From contig JAPPUL010000089.1 in assembly GCA_026874595.1 (NCBI GenBank), forward strand, positions 585,001-649,000: DNA of 64,000 bases, read 5' to 3'. Each line of letters opens with the position of its first letter. The stretch's first letter is position 1. The position numbers were made by a program, and so were the translations under genes. The stretch comes from Sipunculus nudus (lineage: Eukaryota; Annelida; Sipuncula; Golfingiida; Sipunculidae). Below the pieces are notes generated by a model that saw only the letters and a list, made by a program, of their open reading frames with translations, made no database searches and was not told the origin of the DNA. Below are positions 8,371 to 18,100 of this stretch, piece by piece.

Positions 8371-10248
8371 ATGATAGAGTGGGCAGGTCACAATAAGGAA
8401 GGTTTAGGAGTAAAGATATTTTACTATTTTGCAATAGCAATATCGCTATTTCATATTTGGGTTAATGTGTTTGGTCTTTTGTCTGAACTTTGGAGGAATG
8501 CACTTCATTTGACCTTACTAGGCTCGCTTTGCTTTTTGACCTATCCACTTTACAGGAAGAAGGCTTTTGCTAAGGGAATATATATAGATATTGCATTTGT
8601 TATATTGCTTTTGTCAACAGGCTTATATCTAATTCTAGCTGAAGATGCTTTGCATGCTCGTAATGAGGAAGTTATACTACTTGATTTGCTATTCGCAGGT
8701 ATATGTATAGTGCTGGTAATAGAACTAAGCCGCCGTACATCTGGCTTGGTGATACCTGTACTTGTAATACTTGTTTTAACTTATGCCTTATTTTGGGGGA
8801 GTTGGCTTAGTGAAGAGAGTATGTTTTACTTTCCTGGAGTTAAAGTTTCCCGACTGTTTTATAGGATGTATTTTACAGATGAAGGGTTATTTGGTACGAC
8901 GGCTTCGATTTCGTCTACCTTTGTATTTATGTTTATGTTGTTTGCAGCCTTTTTGCTTAAGTCTGGGGGTGGTGATTTTATAATAAACATAGCACAAGCG
9001 CTAACTCGCAAGGTAACAGGGGGCTCAGGCATTATAGCAGTTTTGTCCTCGGGGCTTATGGGAACTATATCAGGCAGCGCCATAGCAAATACAGTATCGA
9101 CAGGCTCTGTTACAATACCTATGATGAAGCGAGCAGGCTTTAGTCCACAGTTTTCAGCAGGTGTTGAGACAGCAGCGTCTACAGGTGGTCAGATTATGCC
9201 GCCAATTATGGGTGCAGGTGCCTTTATTATGGCAGAATATACCCGTGTTCCCTATACAACAATAATAGGCGTGGCTTTTTTACCTGCAGTTTTATATTTT
9301 GCTACAGTTGGCTTTTTTGTATACCAAGAAGCAAAAAAGCATGGCCTTAAGGCAGACGATACTCTATCAGATGTTCCGCTTCGTAGTATACTAAGAGAGG
9401 GTATACACTTTTTTATACCAATTGGGGTGCTTATAGTTATGTTAATACTTCGCTTTACTCCAAGTTATGCTGCGGGCTACTCTATACTTGCTGTTATAGC
9501 TGCATCTTATCTTTCTAAACATCATAAAATGTCTTTTACTGATATATTAGATTCTTTAGCCCTTGGTGCAAAGAATATGATAACAACGGGTGTTTTACTT
9601 GTAGCCGTTGGCCTTGTTATCGGTACAGTTACTATGACGGGGGTATCTATTACTTTTTCTCAGATGATAGTAGCCCTTTCTGGTGGCCAACTCCTTATGG
9701 CAATAATATTTATTATGCTGGCATCGTTATTGCTGGGTATGGGTTTACCTGTTACGGCTGCATATATAATGCTTGCGATATTGGCAGCTCCGGCCTTAAA
9801 GGATATGGGCGTTACTTTACTTACTGCTCATATGATAATATTTTGGGTTTCTCAAGATTCAAATGTAACGCCGCCTGTATGTCTTGCAGCCTTTGCAGCT
9901 GCGGGGATAGCGGGGGCAAGTCCTATGGCTACGGGTTTTCAGTCCTGGAAGCTTGCTAAGGGTCTTTATATTATTCCCTTTCTGTTTGCTTATACGGGTT
10001 TGATTGGTGGCGATATACTATCGATGTTTAGTGTGTTTGCATTTGCCTTATTTGGTTTTTACTCCTTTGCCTCTGTATTTTCGGGTTATTTTGGTGGGGC
10101 TCTTGAGGTCTATGAGAGAGTTATACTTATATTTGTTTCTTTTGCTTTATTTTACCCTGATATCTATTATAGGCTTTTAGGTTTGTTTTTGTTTTTGCTA
10201 TTGTTTTTCATAACGCGTAGAAGAAACTTGAGGCTAAGTAGTTCATAG
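8371..10248 (+). CDS. TAXI-type TRAP transporter permease, fused small and large subunits
   Basis: A 625-residue polytopic membrane protein of the DctQ-DctM fusion kind that partners TAXI receptors. An N-terminal bundle of about four helices (to about residue 160) stands for the small subunit; the rest is the DctM-like transport domain. Conserved stretches include GLMGTISGSAIANTVSTGSVTIPMMKRAGF, the ETAASTGGQIMPPIMGAGAF loop and LLLGMGLPVTAAYIM. It should couple substrate uptake to a sodium or proton gradient in the inner membrane. It follows its receptor by 105 bases. Its insertion between trpB and trpA gives no functional link to tryptophan synthesis. Confidence 0.93.
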   Translation: MIEWAGHNKEGLGVKIFYYFAIAISLFHIWVNVFGLLSELWRNALHLTLLGSLCFLTYPLYRKKAFAKGIYIDIAFVILLLSTGLYLILAEDALHARNEEVILLDLLFAGICIVLVIELSRRTSGLVIPVLVILVLTYALFWGSWLSEESMFYFPGVKVSRLFYRMYFTDEGLFGTTASISSTFVFMFMLFAAFLLKSGGGDFIINIAQALTRKVTGGSGIIAVLSSGLMGTISGSAIANTVSTGSVTIPMMKRAGFSPQFSAGVETAASTGGQIMPPIMGAGAFIMAEYTRVPYTTIIGVAFLPAVLYFATVGFFVYQEAKKHGLKADDTLSDVPLRSILREGIHFFIPIGVLIVMLILRFTPSYAAGYSILAVIAASYLSKHHKMSFTDILDSLALGAKNMITTGVLLVAVGLVIGTVTMTGVSITFSQMIVALSGGQLLMAIIFIMLASLLLGMGLPVTAAYIMLAILAAPALKDMGVTLLTAHMIIFWVSQDSNVTPPVCLAAFAAAGIAGASPMATGFQSWKLAKGLYIIPFLFAYTGLIGGDILSMFSVFAFALFGFYSFASVFSGYFGGALEVYERVILIFVSFALFYPDIYYRLLGLFLFLLLFFITRRRNLRLSSS

Positions 10249-10310
10249 CAACCAGCATAAGTTTTATGGAGGGGAGTTTTAGTATAAGTATTACTAAATG
10301 TGCTATTGAA

Positions 10311-10445
10311 CTAGTTTTGAAGTAGTTTATCAAGATGTCTATATTCAAGTGTCTCCATTATGTTATCTTCTTATCGTTTTCTATGCCATTTTCAATTATG
10401 TGTTTACGGTCTTTAGTGTCTGCAATGCCAGGACTTAGTTTTGAG
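10311..10445 (-). pseudogene. Relic of the yifB C-terminus
   Basis: Read on the reverse strand, one frame gives TLKLSPGIADTKDR, matching ILKLSRSIADLADR of the intact YifB, and after a stop and frame change another gives IMETLEYRHLDKLLQN then TAG, matching ILEALEYRHLEQLFEM. The orientation and relative position are those expected for a second copy of the yifB-to-trpA block. No start or ATPase domain remains; the rest of this yifB copy has been deleted. Confidence 0.82.
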
Positions 10446-10509
10446 TGTGTTTATAAACTGTATTATTTATTGATTTTTTGTTACTTTAGTATTAGCTTTT
10501 GTTTTCTAT
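10438..10509. repeat. Second copy of the yifB-rplM intergenic region
   Basis: Bases 10438-10509 align with 2002-2071 at about 85 percent by eye, including TTTATAAACT, TATTTATTGA, TTACTTTAGTATTAG and TTTGTTTTCTAT. This is the promoter region upstream of rplM. It abuts the yifB relic on one side and the trpB relic on the other, so rplM, rpsI, alaS and most of trpB have been deleted from this copy. Confidence 0.85.
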
Positions 10510-10514
10510 CGCTT

Positions 10515-10616
10515 GGCTATATGAACAAGTTAGAGTCTAATGGAGAACTAGAAGAGGGAGAGATAGTTATAATAAACCTATGAGGACAAGGCGATAAAGA
10601 CATTATATGGGAGTGA
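10515..10616 (+). pseudogene. Relic of the trpB C-terminus
   Basis: The frame beginning at 10515 encodes GYMNKLES and then VIINL, followed by TGA where the intact gene has TCA, then [10 protein letters not shown] and a second TGA. It corresponds to the last about 34 codons of trpB (6878-6979). It is non-functional by nonsense mutation and loss of the rest of the gene, and it is the immediate upstream neighbour of the intact trpA. Confidence 0.9.
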
Positions 10617-10638
10617 ATAATTAGTTATAAGTAAAGTT

Positions 10639-11442
10639 ATGAGGATACAAGAAGTATTAAAAGAGAAAAGAGGCCTAAATGAGATAGGATTCATACCGTA
10701 TTTTATAGGAGGCTATCCGGATTTAGAAACAAGCTTTAAAATGATAGAGGCGGCAAGCGAATATGCAGATGTAATAGAGATAGGGATCCCATATACAGAT
10801 CCAATAGCAGATGGAGTAGTTATCCAGAAGGGAGTAAGTCATGTATTGGGCTTGGGTATAAATCTAGATATGATACTTAATCGTACAATAGAGTTGCGAA
10901 AGAGGGTATCAACACCATTAATCTATATGCTATATTTTAATCAAGTATACGCATATGGGATGGAGCGGTTTGTAAGGAAGTTGAAGGAAGTGGGAGTAGA
11001 TGGATTAATAGTGCCTGACTTACTTGTGGGCTGTGAGCCTTCCTTTAATATATTGTGTGAAGAAGAAGGGATAGAGTTAATATTCTTTGTAAGCCTAACA
11101 ACAAGCGATAAACGGATAGAGGAAGTAGTTAAAAGTAGTAAAGGTTTTATATATTTGATAGGCAGTCTTGGGGTTACAGGAGAGCGAGATACATTAGGGG
11201 GTAAAGATATAAGGGGAGTGGCAGATAAAATAGTGGCTGTAAGCAGGAGGGAAGGGATAGAGCTTCCGATATACGTGGGTTTTGGTATATCTAAAAAAGA
11301 GCATAAAGAAGAGGTAAGTAAATACGCAGATGGGGTGATAGTAGGAAGCGCTTTAGTGGTTGAGATAACAAAGAATATAGAAAGTAAGGAAAAATGTATA
11401 TATAATACGCTAAAGAAGATACGGTATATAGCAGGGAAATAG
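10639..11442 (+). CDS. trpA: Tryptophan synthase alpha subunit
   Basis: A 267-residue TIM-barrel alpha subunit that cleaves indole-3-glycerol phosphate and channels indole to TrpB. Catalytic residues are E47 and D58 in VIEIGIPYTDPIADG; the phosphate-binding GFGISKKEH and GVIVGSALV segments are near the C-terminus. The start matches the duplicated stub at 7002. It is intact but separated from trpB by 3.66 kb of transporter genes and duplication relics, so its promoter is uncertain: it may read through from the transporter or from within 10249-10638. It is followed after 32 bases by a cNMP-binding protein gene. Confidence 0.96.
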   Translation: MRIQEVLKEKRGLNEIGFIPYFIGGYPDLETSFKMIEAASEYADVIEIGIPYTDPIADGVVIQKGVSHVLGLGINLDMILNRTIELRKRVSTPLIYMLYFNQVYAYGMERFVRKLKEVGVDGLIVPDLLVGCEPSFNILCEEEGIELIFFVSLTTSDKRIEEVVKSSKGFIYLIGSLGVTGERDTLGGKDIRGVADKIVAVSRREGIELPIYVGFGISKKEHKEEVSKYADGVIVGSALVVEITKNIESKEKCIYNTLKKIRYIAGK

Positions 11443-11474
11443 GTAATAATAAAGAGTTTGAGGTAAAAGTATTA

Positions 11475-12128
11475 ATGAGAAAAGACAAAGAAATCCTTGC
11501 AAGATTTAGCAAGGTATTTGATAAAGGACAGGTCATATTTCGAGAATGCGAAGCAGGCGATGTAATGTATTTAATTCAGACAGGACGAATAAAAATACAT
11601 AAAACCTTTATAGATGAGGATACAGGGGATCAAATAGATAAAGAGCTTGCGATACTTGGTAAGGGTGATTTTTTTGGAGAGATGAGCTTGTTAAACGGTG
11701 AAGAGAGGTCAGCAACAGCAACAGCAATAGAGGATAGCAATGTACTTGAGATAAATAATAGTATATTTGAACAAATAGTGTTGTCAAACGGTAAATTTGC
11801 CTATATGATGATATCAAAGCTTGCAGAACGTGTAAGAAACACAAGTAATCTAATAAGAGAAGGGCTTTTCCAGTATAAACAACAAGCATTTCTATCGGGA
11901 ATACTCTCGGTGATAAAAGAGGATGTGCATAAAATAGACGCAGAAGCTTTATTTAAGAAGCTAAATAAGGAAGGTATAGATATAGATTTAAAAATAACCC
12001 GTACAGAATTTAAGAATTTGTTAAACAATTTGGTAGAAGCAGGCTTAATATCGGTAAGCAAAGATGGAATTAGAGTATTAGATGGCCTTCGAATAAGACA
12101 GACATTAAACTTATTAAAATCTCAATAA
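11475..12128 (+). CDS. Cyclic-nucleotide-binding (Crp-like) protein
   Basis: A 217-residue protein with an N-terminal cyclic-nucleotide-binding beta-barrel (about 10-125). The phosphate-binding cassette reads GDFFGEMSLLNGEERSATATA, including the glutamate and arginine expected for cNMP contact. The C-terminal 90 residues (NKEGIDIDLKITRTEFKN then LVEAGLISVSKDGIRVL) look like a winged-helix fold but not a canonical Crp helix-turn-helix. It could be a transcription factor or a cNMP-responsive adaptor. Two related proteins lie at 23281 and 24336. The ligand (cAMP, c-di-GMP or none) cannot be decided here. Confidence 0.85.
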   Translation: MRKDKEILARFSKVFDKGQVIFRECEAGDVMYLIQTGRIKIHKTFIDEDTGDQIDKELAILGKGDFFGEMSLLNGEERSATATAIEDSNVLEINNSIFEQIVLSNGKFAYMMISKLAERVRNTSNLIREGLFQYKQQAFLSGILSVIKEDVHKIDAEALFKKLNKEGIDIDLKITRTEFKNLLNNLVEAGLISVSKDGIRVLDGLRIRQTLNLLKSQ

Positions 12129-12151
12129 ACAAAATAAAACGAATGAAACAT

Positions 12152-12211
12152 ATTGATATGAACATTATTGATATGAACATTATTGATATGAACATTATTG
12201 ATATGAACATA
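12152..12211 (+). repeat. Four tandem copies of a 15-base unit upstream of accD
   Basis: The unit ATTGATATGAACATT occurs four times head to tail, with one change in the last base of the final copy. It is in the 174-base gap before accD and outside any supported gene. The unit keeps any frame open (it would read MNIID), but no start or ribosome-binding site makes a coding role likely. Confidence 0.92.
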
Positions 12212-12302
12212 TTAATAAATAGTTAGTTGTAAAGTGATTATTTATTAATATATTATATGAAAAAGATTAATCACTTAAAGAGTGTGTAGGCGGGAAAAGT
12301 AT

Positions 12303-13151
12303 ATGGCATGGTTTTTTAGACCAAAATATAAGCTCAAAGTAGTTGACAAAAGAACTAAAGATAAAAAGGAAGGGCTTTGGACTCGGTGTGTATCTTGTAA
12401 AGAGATAATATATAATAGGGAATGGGAAGAGAATCTTAGAGTATGTCATCATTGTAATCATCATTATAGATTATCGGCAATGGAAAGAATCAAGATAATA
12501 TGCGATGATTATACATTCGTAGAGCAGGATGCAGAGTTAGAATCAGAGGATCCACTTAGCTTTAAACATAATGGAAAGGATTACAGGAGTGAGTTAGAAG
12601 CAACGAATTTAAAGACAGAGCTTAAGGATTCAATAGTAAGCGGTATAGGGGAGATTCATGGGCATAAAGCACATTTATGTGTAATGGATTTTAAATATTT
12701 TGGAGGGAGTCTTGGAACTGTTGCAGGAGAAAAGATAGTTAGGGCGGTAGACAATTGCATAAAACATAAACTACCTTTAATAATATTCTCATGTTCAGGC
12801 GGTGCAAGGATGCAGGAGGGTATGTTTTCGTTGATGCAAATGTCCAAAACTTGTACAGCACTATCAAAACTTGCATTACATAAGTTATTATATATATCTG
12901 TTTTAACAGATCCTACTATGGGTGGAGTATCAGCTAGTTATGCATTTATAGGAGATATAATTTTGGCCGAACCTAATGCTTTAATAGGTTTTGCAGGGCC
13001 AAGAGTTATAGAGCAAACAATAAAACAAACCTTGCCAGAGGGATTTCAAAGGTCGGAATTTCTATTAGAACATGGGTTTTTAGATTTAATAGTTCCAAGA
13101 ATCAAGATGAAGGATTATCTATATAATTTGTTGAAATTTTTCTCTAAATGA
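12303..13151 (+). CDS. accD: Acetyl-CoA carboxylase carboxyltransferase subunit beta
   Basis: A 282-residue protein that, with AccA, transfers the carboxyl group from biotin to acetyl-CoA to make malonyl-CoA for fatty-acid synthesis. It has the N-terminal four-cysteine zinc ribbon (C29, C32, C48, C51 by this start) and the crotonase-fold core with FSCSGGARMQEGMFSLMQM and TDPTMGGVSASYA. I chose ATG 12303 (MAWFFRPKYK) because it matches the usual N-terminus; a GTG at 12282 would add seven residues with no support. No accA is in the window. It is convergent with the small gene at 13203. Confidence 0.96.
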   Translation: MAWFFRPKYKLKVVDKRTKDKKEGLWTRCVSCKEIIYNREWEENLRVCHHCNHHYRLSAMERIKIICDDYTFVEQDAELESEDPLSFKHNGKDYRSELEATNLKTELKDSIVSGIGEIHGHKAHLCVMDFKYFGGSLGTVAGEKIVRAVDNCIKHKLPLIIFSCSGGARMQEGMFSLMQMSKTCTALSKLALHKLLYISVLTDPTMGGVSASYAFIGDIILAEPNALIGFAGPRVIEQTIKQTLPEGFQRSEFLLEHGFLDLIVPRIKMKDYLYNLLKFFSK

Positions 13152-13202
13152 AACTAAATGCAAAATGAATATATAAAACTGCTTTAAATTATTAATCCAA
13201 AA

Positions 13203-13427
13203 TTAATCATCCCAAAGACACATAGCTATAAAGAATTTATCTCTCTTAAGTTTAGTTAGTCTTTTTTCTATTCTGCCCAATCTAGAAGAAACACAAGAGA
13301 GTAAGAAAGATAATAAATACATGATGAGAGAAGCCCTTTGTAATACCTTTTTATAATACCTTTGTAAAGAAGTCTCGGATAAAAATATTATATCTGAAGA
13401 ACAATATTTACTAATTGTATCATTCAT
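13203..13427 (-). CDS. Small hypothetical membrane protein, coupled to the upstream gene
   Basis: A 74-residue protein with one hydrophobic stretch (about 34-49, LIMYLLSFLLSCVSS) followed by a strongly basic patch (RLGRIEKRLTKLKRDK). Its ATG overlaps the end of the 482-residue gene in an ATGAATGA junction, which suggests translational coupling. No family is recognised. The positive patch after the helix would stay in the cytoplasm by the positive-inside rule. It is a plausible real gene because of the coupling, but coding potential in such AT-rich DNA is uncertain. Confidence 0.5.
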   Translation of the reverse strand: MNDTISKYCSSDIIFLSETSLQRYYKKVLQRASLIMYLLSFLLSCVSSRLGRIEKRLTKLKRDKFFIAMCLWDD

Positions 13428-14868
13428 TAGATTTTACTAGCAAGGTATTGTTAATAAAAATCATTAATAAATCGATCATATTTCTTTGAACAAGCCCATA
13501 TCCTTCTTGGCATTCTATTGTAACGAACTTAATATTTTTGCGATGCATGAATATAGATAAGCTACCATCGTTACATATAATATATTCTTTCTGAAGTACC
13601 ACATTAGCACCTTTAGATGAAAGAAAGGAAAATATATCTATATCTGTTGTATAAAAAAAGTTCTTGGGATTATGTTTGGGACTATATCTTATGGCAAATG
13701 AAGAAATATCTTTAAAGGAGTGTACTGAGAAATTGCTTATATGATTATTTGTATGCAATGAAATAAAGATATTGCTAGGAGTTATATCAATAAGAGATAT
13801 AAGATTTTTAGAAATCAAATTAACAATATCTACTGCTACTTCTAAAGTATTAGTTGTGATATTCTGATTAAGTTCTGTTAAATGTATATTAACATTGTCT
13901 TCTAAGAATATCCTATTGGGGTCAAAGTATATACACTCTTCTTGTACTTGCATCATTATATTTCGTTTATAGTTATTTAATATTCTGAAAGCTGTGCCTC
14001 CATAAGTATTTAAAGCATATGTAAGGGTATCAGCCGCTGTGATCTCATTATGATGTAAAGTTATGTATTTAATATTATTCTTAAGATTTGTATTAACTTC
14101 CTTAGCAACACATAATATATTATTAATCGTAAACAAAAAACTTGAAGTATTGCTATAGTTCCTAGTTTTCTCTTTAGCATGGGGTTTATTATTATAGTTT
14201 AATAATAGCTGCCAAGGTTTCCAATTGTTGATATCTTTATAATAAGTATAGGTATCAGGAGCATCTATTTTAAAATCATATAAGTAAGCATTTAAAAGTA
14301 ACCAATCATAAGCTTTAGTTAAATAAAAGGCATGCGATATCTGGTAATTAATAGTATTAGTTGAAACAGATATTATGTCTCCAGAATGATATCTAGAGCA
14401 AAATGGTTTTTCAATCTTATTTTGCATAAATAGGGCTTCATATTGTAGTTTATATAATTTAGAGAGTTCTTTAGCAGATAGATAGCCCTCAATAATAGTT
14501 ATGTTAATATTATCTTTTGAAGCATGCTCTAACAGTGGCAATAAATTGTTAAAGACTGGGTCAGCAACATAAATCTTTCTATTGTTGGTAAATTTATAAG
14601 GTATTGCTTTAAAAGAAGAAGATATGCTATGTAAATCTTTATATTTTAAATATAAAGGAGAGCTTCTCTTTATGAGATATTCTAATGGGATAAAACCGGT
14701 GATATTATGCCTAGTTACTTTAGCATAAGTGAAGTCACCAGGGCTATGTCTAATAATATTCTGAGCATAAATAGCTTCCCCAAATGAAAGGAATACATTA
14801 TAGTATTTACTTTGAAAGAAAGGCTTTGTACGTAAGAATATTTTATCAACAATAACAATATAATCCAT
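13420..14868 (-). CDS. SH3b + degenerate VanY-like + M14-like hydrolase, putative cell-wall protein
   Basis: A 482-residue protein with three apparent modules. Residues 1-66 look like a bacterial SH3 domain (KIFLRTKP to GFIPLEYLI). Residues about 95-225 resemble a VanY/LAS D-Ala-D-Ala carboxypeptidase (RYHSG, then AYDWLLLNAYLYDF), but only one zinc ligand (H161) is seen: the second Asp position is Ser or Ile and the usual WH is WQ at 219-220. Residues about 265-470 carry H272-x-x-E275, H372 and E452 with GGTAFRILNNYKRN and FDPNRIF, a pattern compatible with an M14-type zinc carboxypeptidase. No signal peptide is visible. Function is inferred as murein-related; the fold assignments need profile searches. 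Confidence 0.6.
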   Translation of the reverse strand: MDYIVIVDKIFLRTKPFFQSKYYNVFLSFGEAIYAQNIIRHSPGDFTYAKVTRHNITGFIPLEYLIKRSSPLYLKYKDLHSISSSFKAIPYKFTNNRKIYVADPVFNNLLPLLEHASKDNINITIIEGYLSAKELSKLYKLQYEALFMQNKIEKPFCSRYHSGDIISVSTNTINYQISHAFYLTKAYDWLLLNAYLYDFKIDAPDTYTYYKDINNWKPWQLLLNYNNKPHAKEKTRNYSNTSSFLFTINNILCVAKEVNTNLKNNIKYITLHHNEITAADTLTYALNTYGGTAFRILNNYKRNIMMQVQEECIYFDPNRIFLEDNVNIHLTELNQNITTNTLEVAVDIVNLISKNLISLIDITPSNIFISLHTNNHISNFSVHSFKDISSFAIRYSPKHNPKNFFYTTDIDIFSFLSSKGANVVLQKEYIICNDGSLSIFMHRKNIKFVTIECQEGYGLVQRNMIDLLMIFINNTLLVKSNE

Positions 14869-15126
14869 ACTAATTCCAAAATATAGATATTTCTAATATC
14901 GAAAATATAGCTATCTTTTCCAAGATAGTAGAATATAAGATAGTAGCATATGTCAAGTAGCTTAAATATGAATATCGATTAATGGCAAGTATAAAATAAA
15001 TGTAAGGTAAAATAATAAGATACCGACTAAGATAGATGGTAGAGTATAACATTTTCATATTTAATTAATAAAAGTAAGTAAGAAAAAGAATATAAAGAAA
15101 AAGAATATAAATCCTAGGGAGGGGGG

Positions 15127-18100
15127 ATGAAAAATAGTATAGTATTTGACTACACAAAATACCGCGTACAACTAACATGCATAGAGATCTTTAAAGAGAA
15201 TAAAGATTTAAAAACCTTACCAATAAACGAACTTCTAGATACAAATAAAATAGGACATCTTGAATCGCTAATAGAAACGTTCAGAAGTAAGATAGAAAAG
15301 AATAAAGAAGATGACCTTAGCTATTATTTATGGGGCATGACGCTTGGTAATTTACAAAGATACGATGAAGCACTAAAAAAATTCAAAGAAGCCTGTGATG
15401 CAAATCCAAACTATTACGAAGCCTATTTAAGCTGGGGCAAGATGTTATATGGACTTGGTCAGTATGAGGATGCGCAAGACAAGCTTTTAAAGGCACTAGA
15501 TATAAAACCATCAAAATACGAGGCATTATTTTATTACGGACTAATATTAAATAAATTAGACAAGCAAGAAGAAGCAAAAGAATATTTTGAACTAGGACTT
15601 GAAGCAAATCCAGGAGATTACAAATGTTATTATAACTTAGCTTGCACAGAGTATAAACTAAAGAATTATGTAGAGTCAAGTATAAATTTTGCTAAATCGC
15701 TTGATTTAGAGGATGCTGATTATGATAGTGTATACAATTTAGCTAACAGTTTATCAAAAGAGGGTAAATACGAAGAGAGTAAAAGAGCTTATGAGAAAGC
15801 AATAAGCCTTAATGAAGCAGGAGTAGAAAGTTATTTTAATTTAGGAGTGCTTGAATATGGAGAAGGAGCTTATGAGAGTGCAATAGAAAAGTATCTAAAA
15901 GTGCTTGAATTAAGTCCCTTAGATGCGAATGCCCTAAACAATCTAGGTATAATATATTATAAAACAAAACGTTACGAAGCCTCAATAACAAGGTACAAAA
16001 AGGGAATATTAATAAATCCTGACAATGAAGCGCTATACAACAATCTAGGGGTATCACTAAACAGATTAAATAGGCTTTCGGAGGCAAAAGAAGAGTATAT
16101 AAAAGCACTTAAACTAAATGAAGAGGATGCAAAAATAGCAAGTAACTTTGCAAGTCTTTTGAGTGAGCTTGGAAAGCATGAAAAGGCACAAGAACTACTT
16201 AGGGCAGCAATAAGAACAACGCCTTTAGAGCCTAGGGTATATAATAATCTAGGAGTGGTACACGCCCGCCTTTCAAATTTCCGAGAAGGGATAATAAACT
16301 TCCGAGAAGCAATAAAGCTTAATAAGGCTAATGAAGAGAGTTATTATAATTGGGAACAATGTATATGGCATATGGTAAAGGAGGGGATGTTAAGCTCGGG
16401 CGATGAGATATTTTTCACAGGTCTTGGGGATCTATACGTAGGGAAGGGAGAGTATGAAAAAGCGCTTAGAATATATGAGGAAGTAGAGGAGAGGAAACTT
16501 AGTAAGGAAATAGGGATAGAAGTGCTTGTAAATATAGGGATATGCAATTTTGAATTAAGAGAGTATGAAGCTGCGACAAAGTATATAAAAAAAGCACTTG
16601 AGATTGTACCAGAAGACAACACATTACAAAACAGGTTAGGACTTTCATTATATTACACAAAAAAGTATGAAGAGTCTTATACGCATCTAAAAAGGGCCAA
16701 AGAACTAAACCCGCAGTTAAAGGATATAAATTATCATATAGGGAACGTATTGTGCAAGTTAAAGGAGTATAGAGAAGGGATAGAGTATTATGAGCTTGAG
16801 CTTAAGGAAGGGAGGGAGTTTGGGGAGTTATATATTAATCTCGGAGATGCACAAAAGGAGTTAAAAGAGAACGATAAGGCACTTGAGAGTTATAAGAGAG
16901 GGCTTAGCTTAGAAGAGGATTTTGGAGATGGTTTTATAAGGCTTGGAATGCTTTTGAATGAGATGGGAGAGTACGAACAAAGCCTTGAGTATTTAAAAAG
17001 GGCCCTTATATATTTTCCAAAAGATGACAAATTGTATTTAGAGATAGGGCTCGTATCTAAAGTATTAGGTAAGCAACGTGAGTCAATAAGTTACATAAAG
17101 CAATCGCTTGAGCTAAACGAAATATCAGCAGAGGCTCATAATAGTCTAGGGGAAGTGTATATAGAGACAAGAAACTACCAAGGAGCAATAAGCGCATTAT
17201 CAAAGGCCATAGAACTAAGACCAGCTAATGTAAAAGCATATAATAATCTAGGAAAAGTCTATCATAAGATGAAGAAGTATACAAAAGCGCAAAAGCAGTA
17301 TACAATGAGCCTATCGATAGACAAAGATAATTTTGAAGGACAAAAGGGTCTTGGGATAACGTATTTATCACTTGAGCAGTATGAGGAGGCAAATACCAAG
17401 TTTGCAAAAGCCAATCGCCTAAAGCCAAAGAACGTAGATATATATTTTGAATGGGGCTTAACGCAATACTATTTAAGTAATTTTGAAGGAGCAATAGACA
17501 AGTTCAGTAAATATATATATGTAAAAGGGAGTTATCACCGAGCGTATTTTTATATAGCGCTATGCTACTTAGGCCTTAATAATCTAGAAGACAGTGAAAG
17601 TAATTTAAGGAAAGTACTTGAATTAAACAGGCAGGATTATGAGGTATTCTATTATTTGGGCGAGGTCTTGCAAAGACAAGAGCATTATGAGGAGGCAATA
17701 TCCTATTATAAGAAATCATTACAATTAAATCCGTCATATAGTAAAAGCTATATAAAGCTTGGAGAAGCATATTATGGCAGTAAAGATTACGAACAAGCAA
17801 TAAACACCTACGAGAAGGCAATATCGTTTAATAAGAAGGATGGGGAGGGGTATATAAGGCTTGGGAATGTACTTTCTAAGGTGGGTCGAAACGAAGAGGC
17901 ATTAGAAAGCTTTAAAAAGGCAAGTGAGCTTAATGTATATGATCCGATTCCGTATATATCGTGGGGAAATATACTTCTTGAGGTAGAAGATTACGAAGAT
18001 GCGGTAAAGAAGTATAAAATAGCCTTGCAGTATAAACCAGAAGATATAGAAGTGCAGATACGCTGTGGACAAGCGCTACTAAGCTTAAAGAAGTATAAAG

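Noticed and set aside
7026-10310. The TRAP transporter segment as a transposon or integrative element
   Set aside because: No transposase, integrase, terminal inverted repeats or short target-site duplication; the flanking long repeats are explained by a block duplication.
10335-10583. An 82-codon plus-strand ORF between the TRAP permease and trpA
   Set aside because: It runs antisense through the yifB relic and then into the trpB relic; it is a chance fusion of dead segments, not a gene.
14870-15058. A 62-codon hydrophobic reverse-strand ORF ending two bases before the 482-residue gene
   Set aside because: No ribosome-binding site, composition explained by AT-rich DNA, no recognisable feature; the position is suggestive but not enough.
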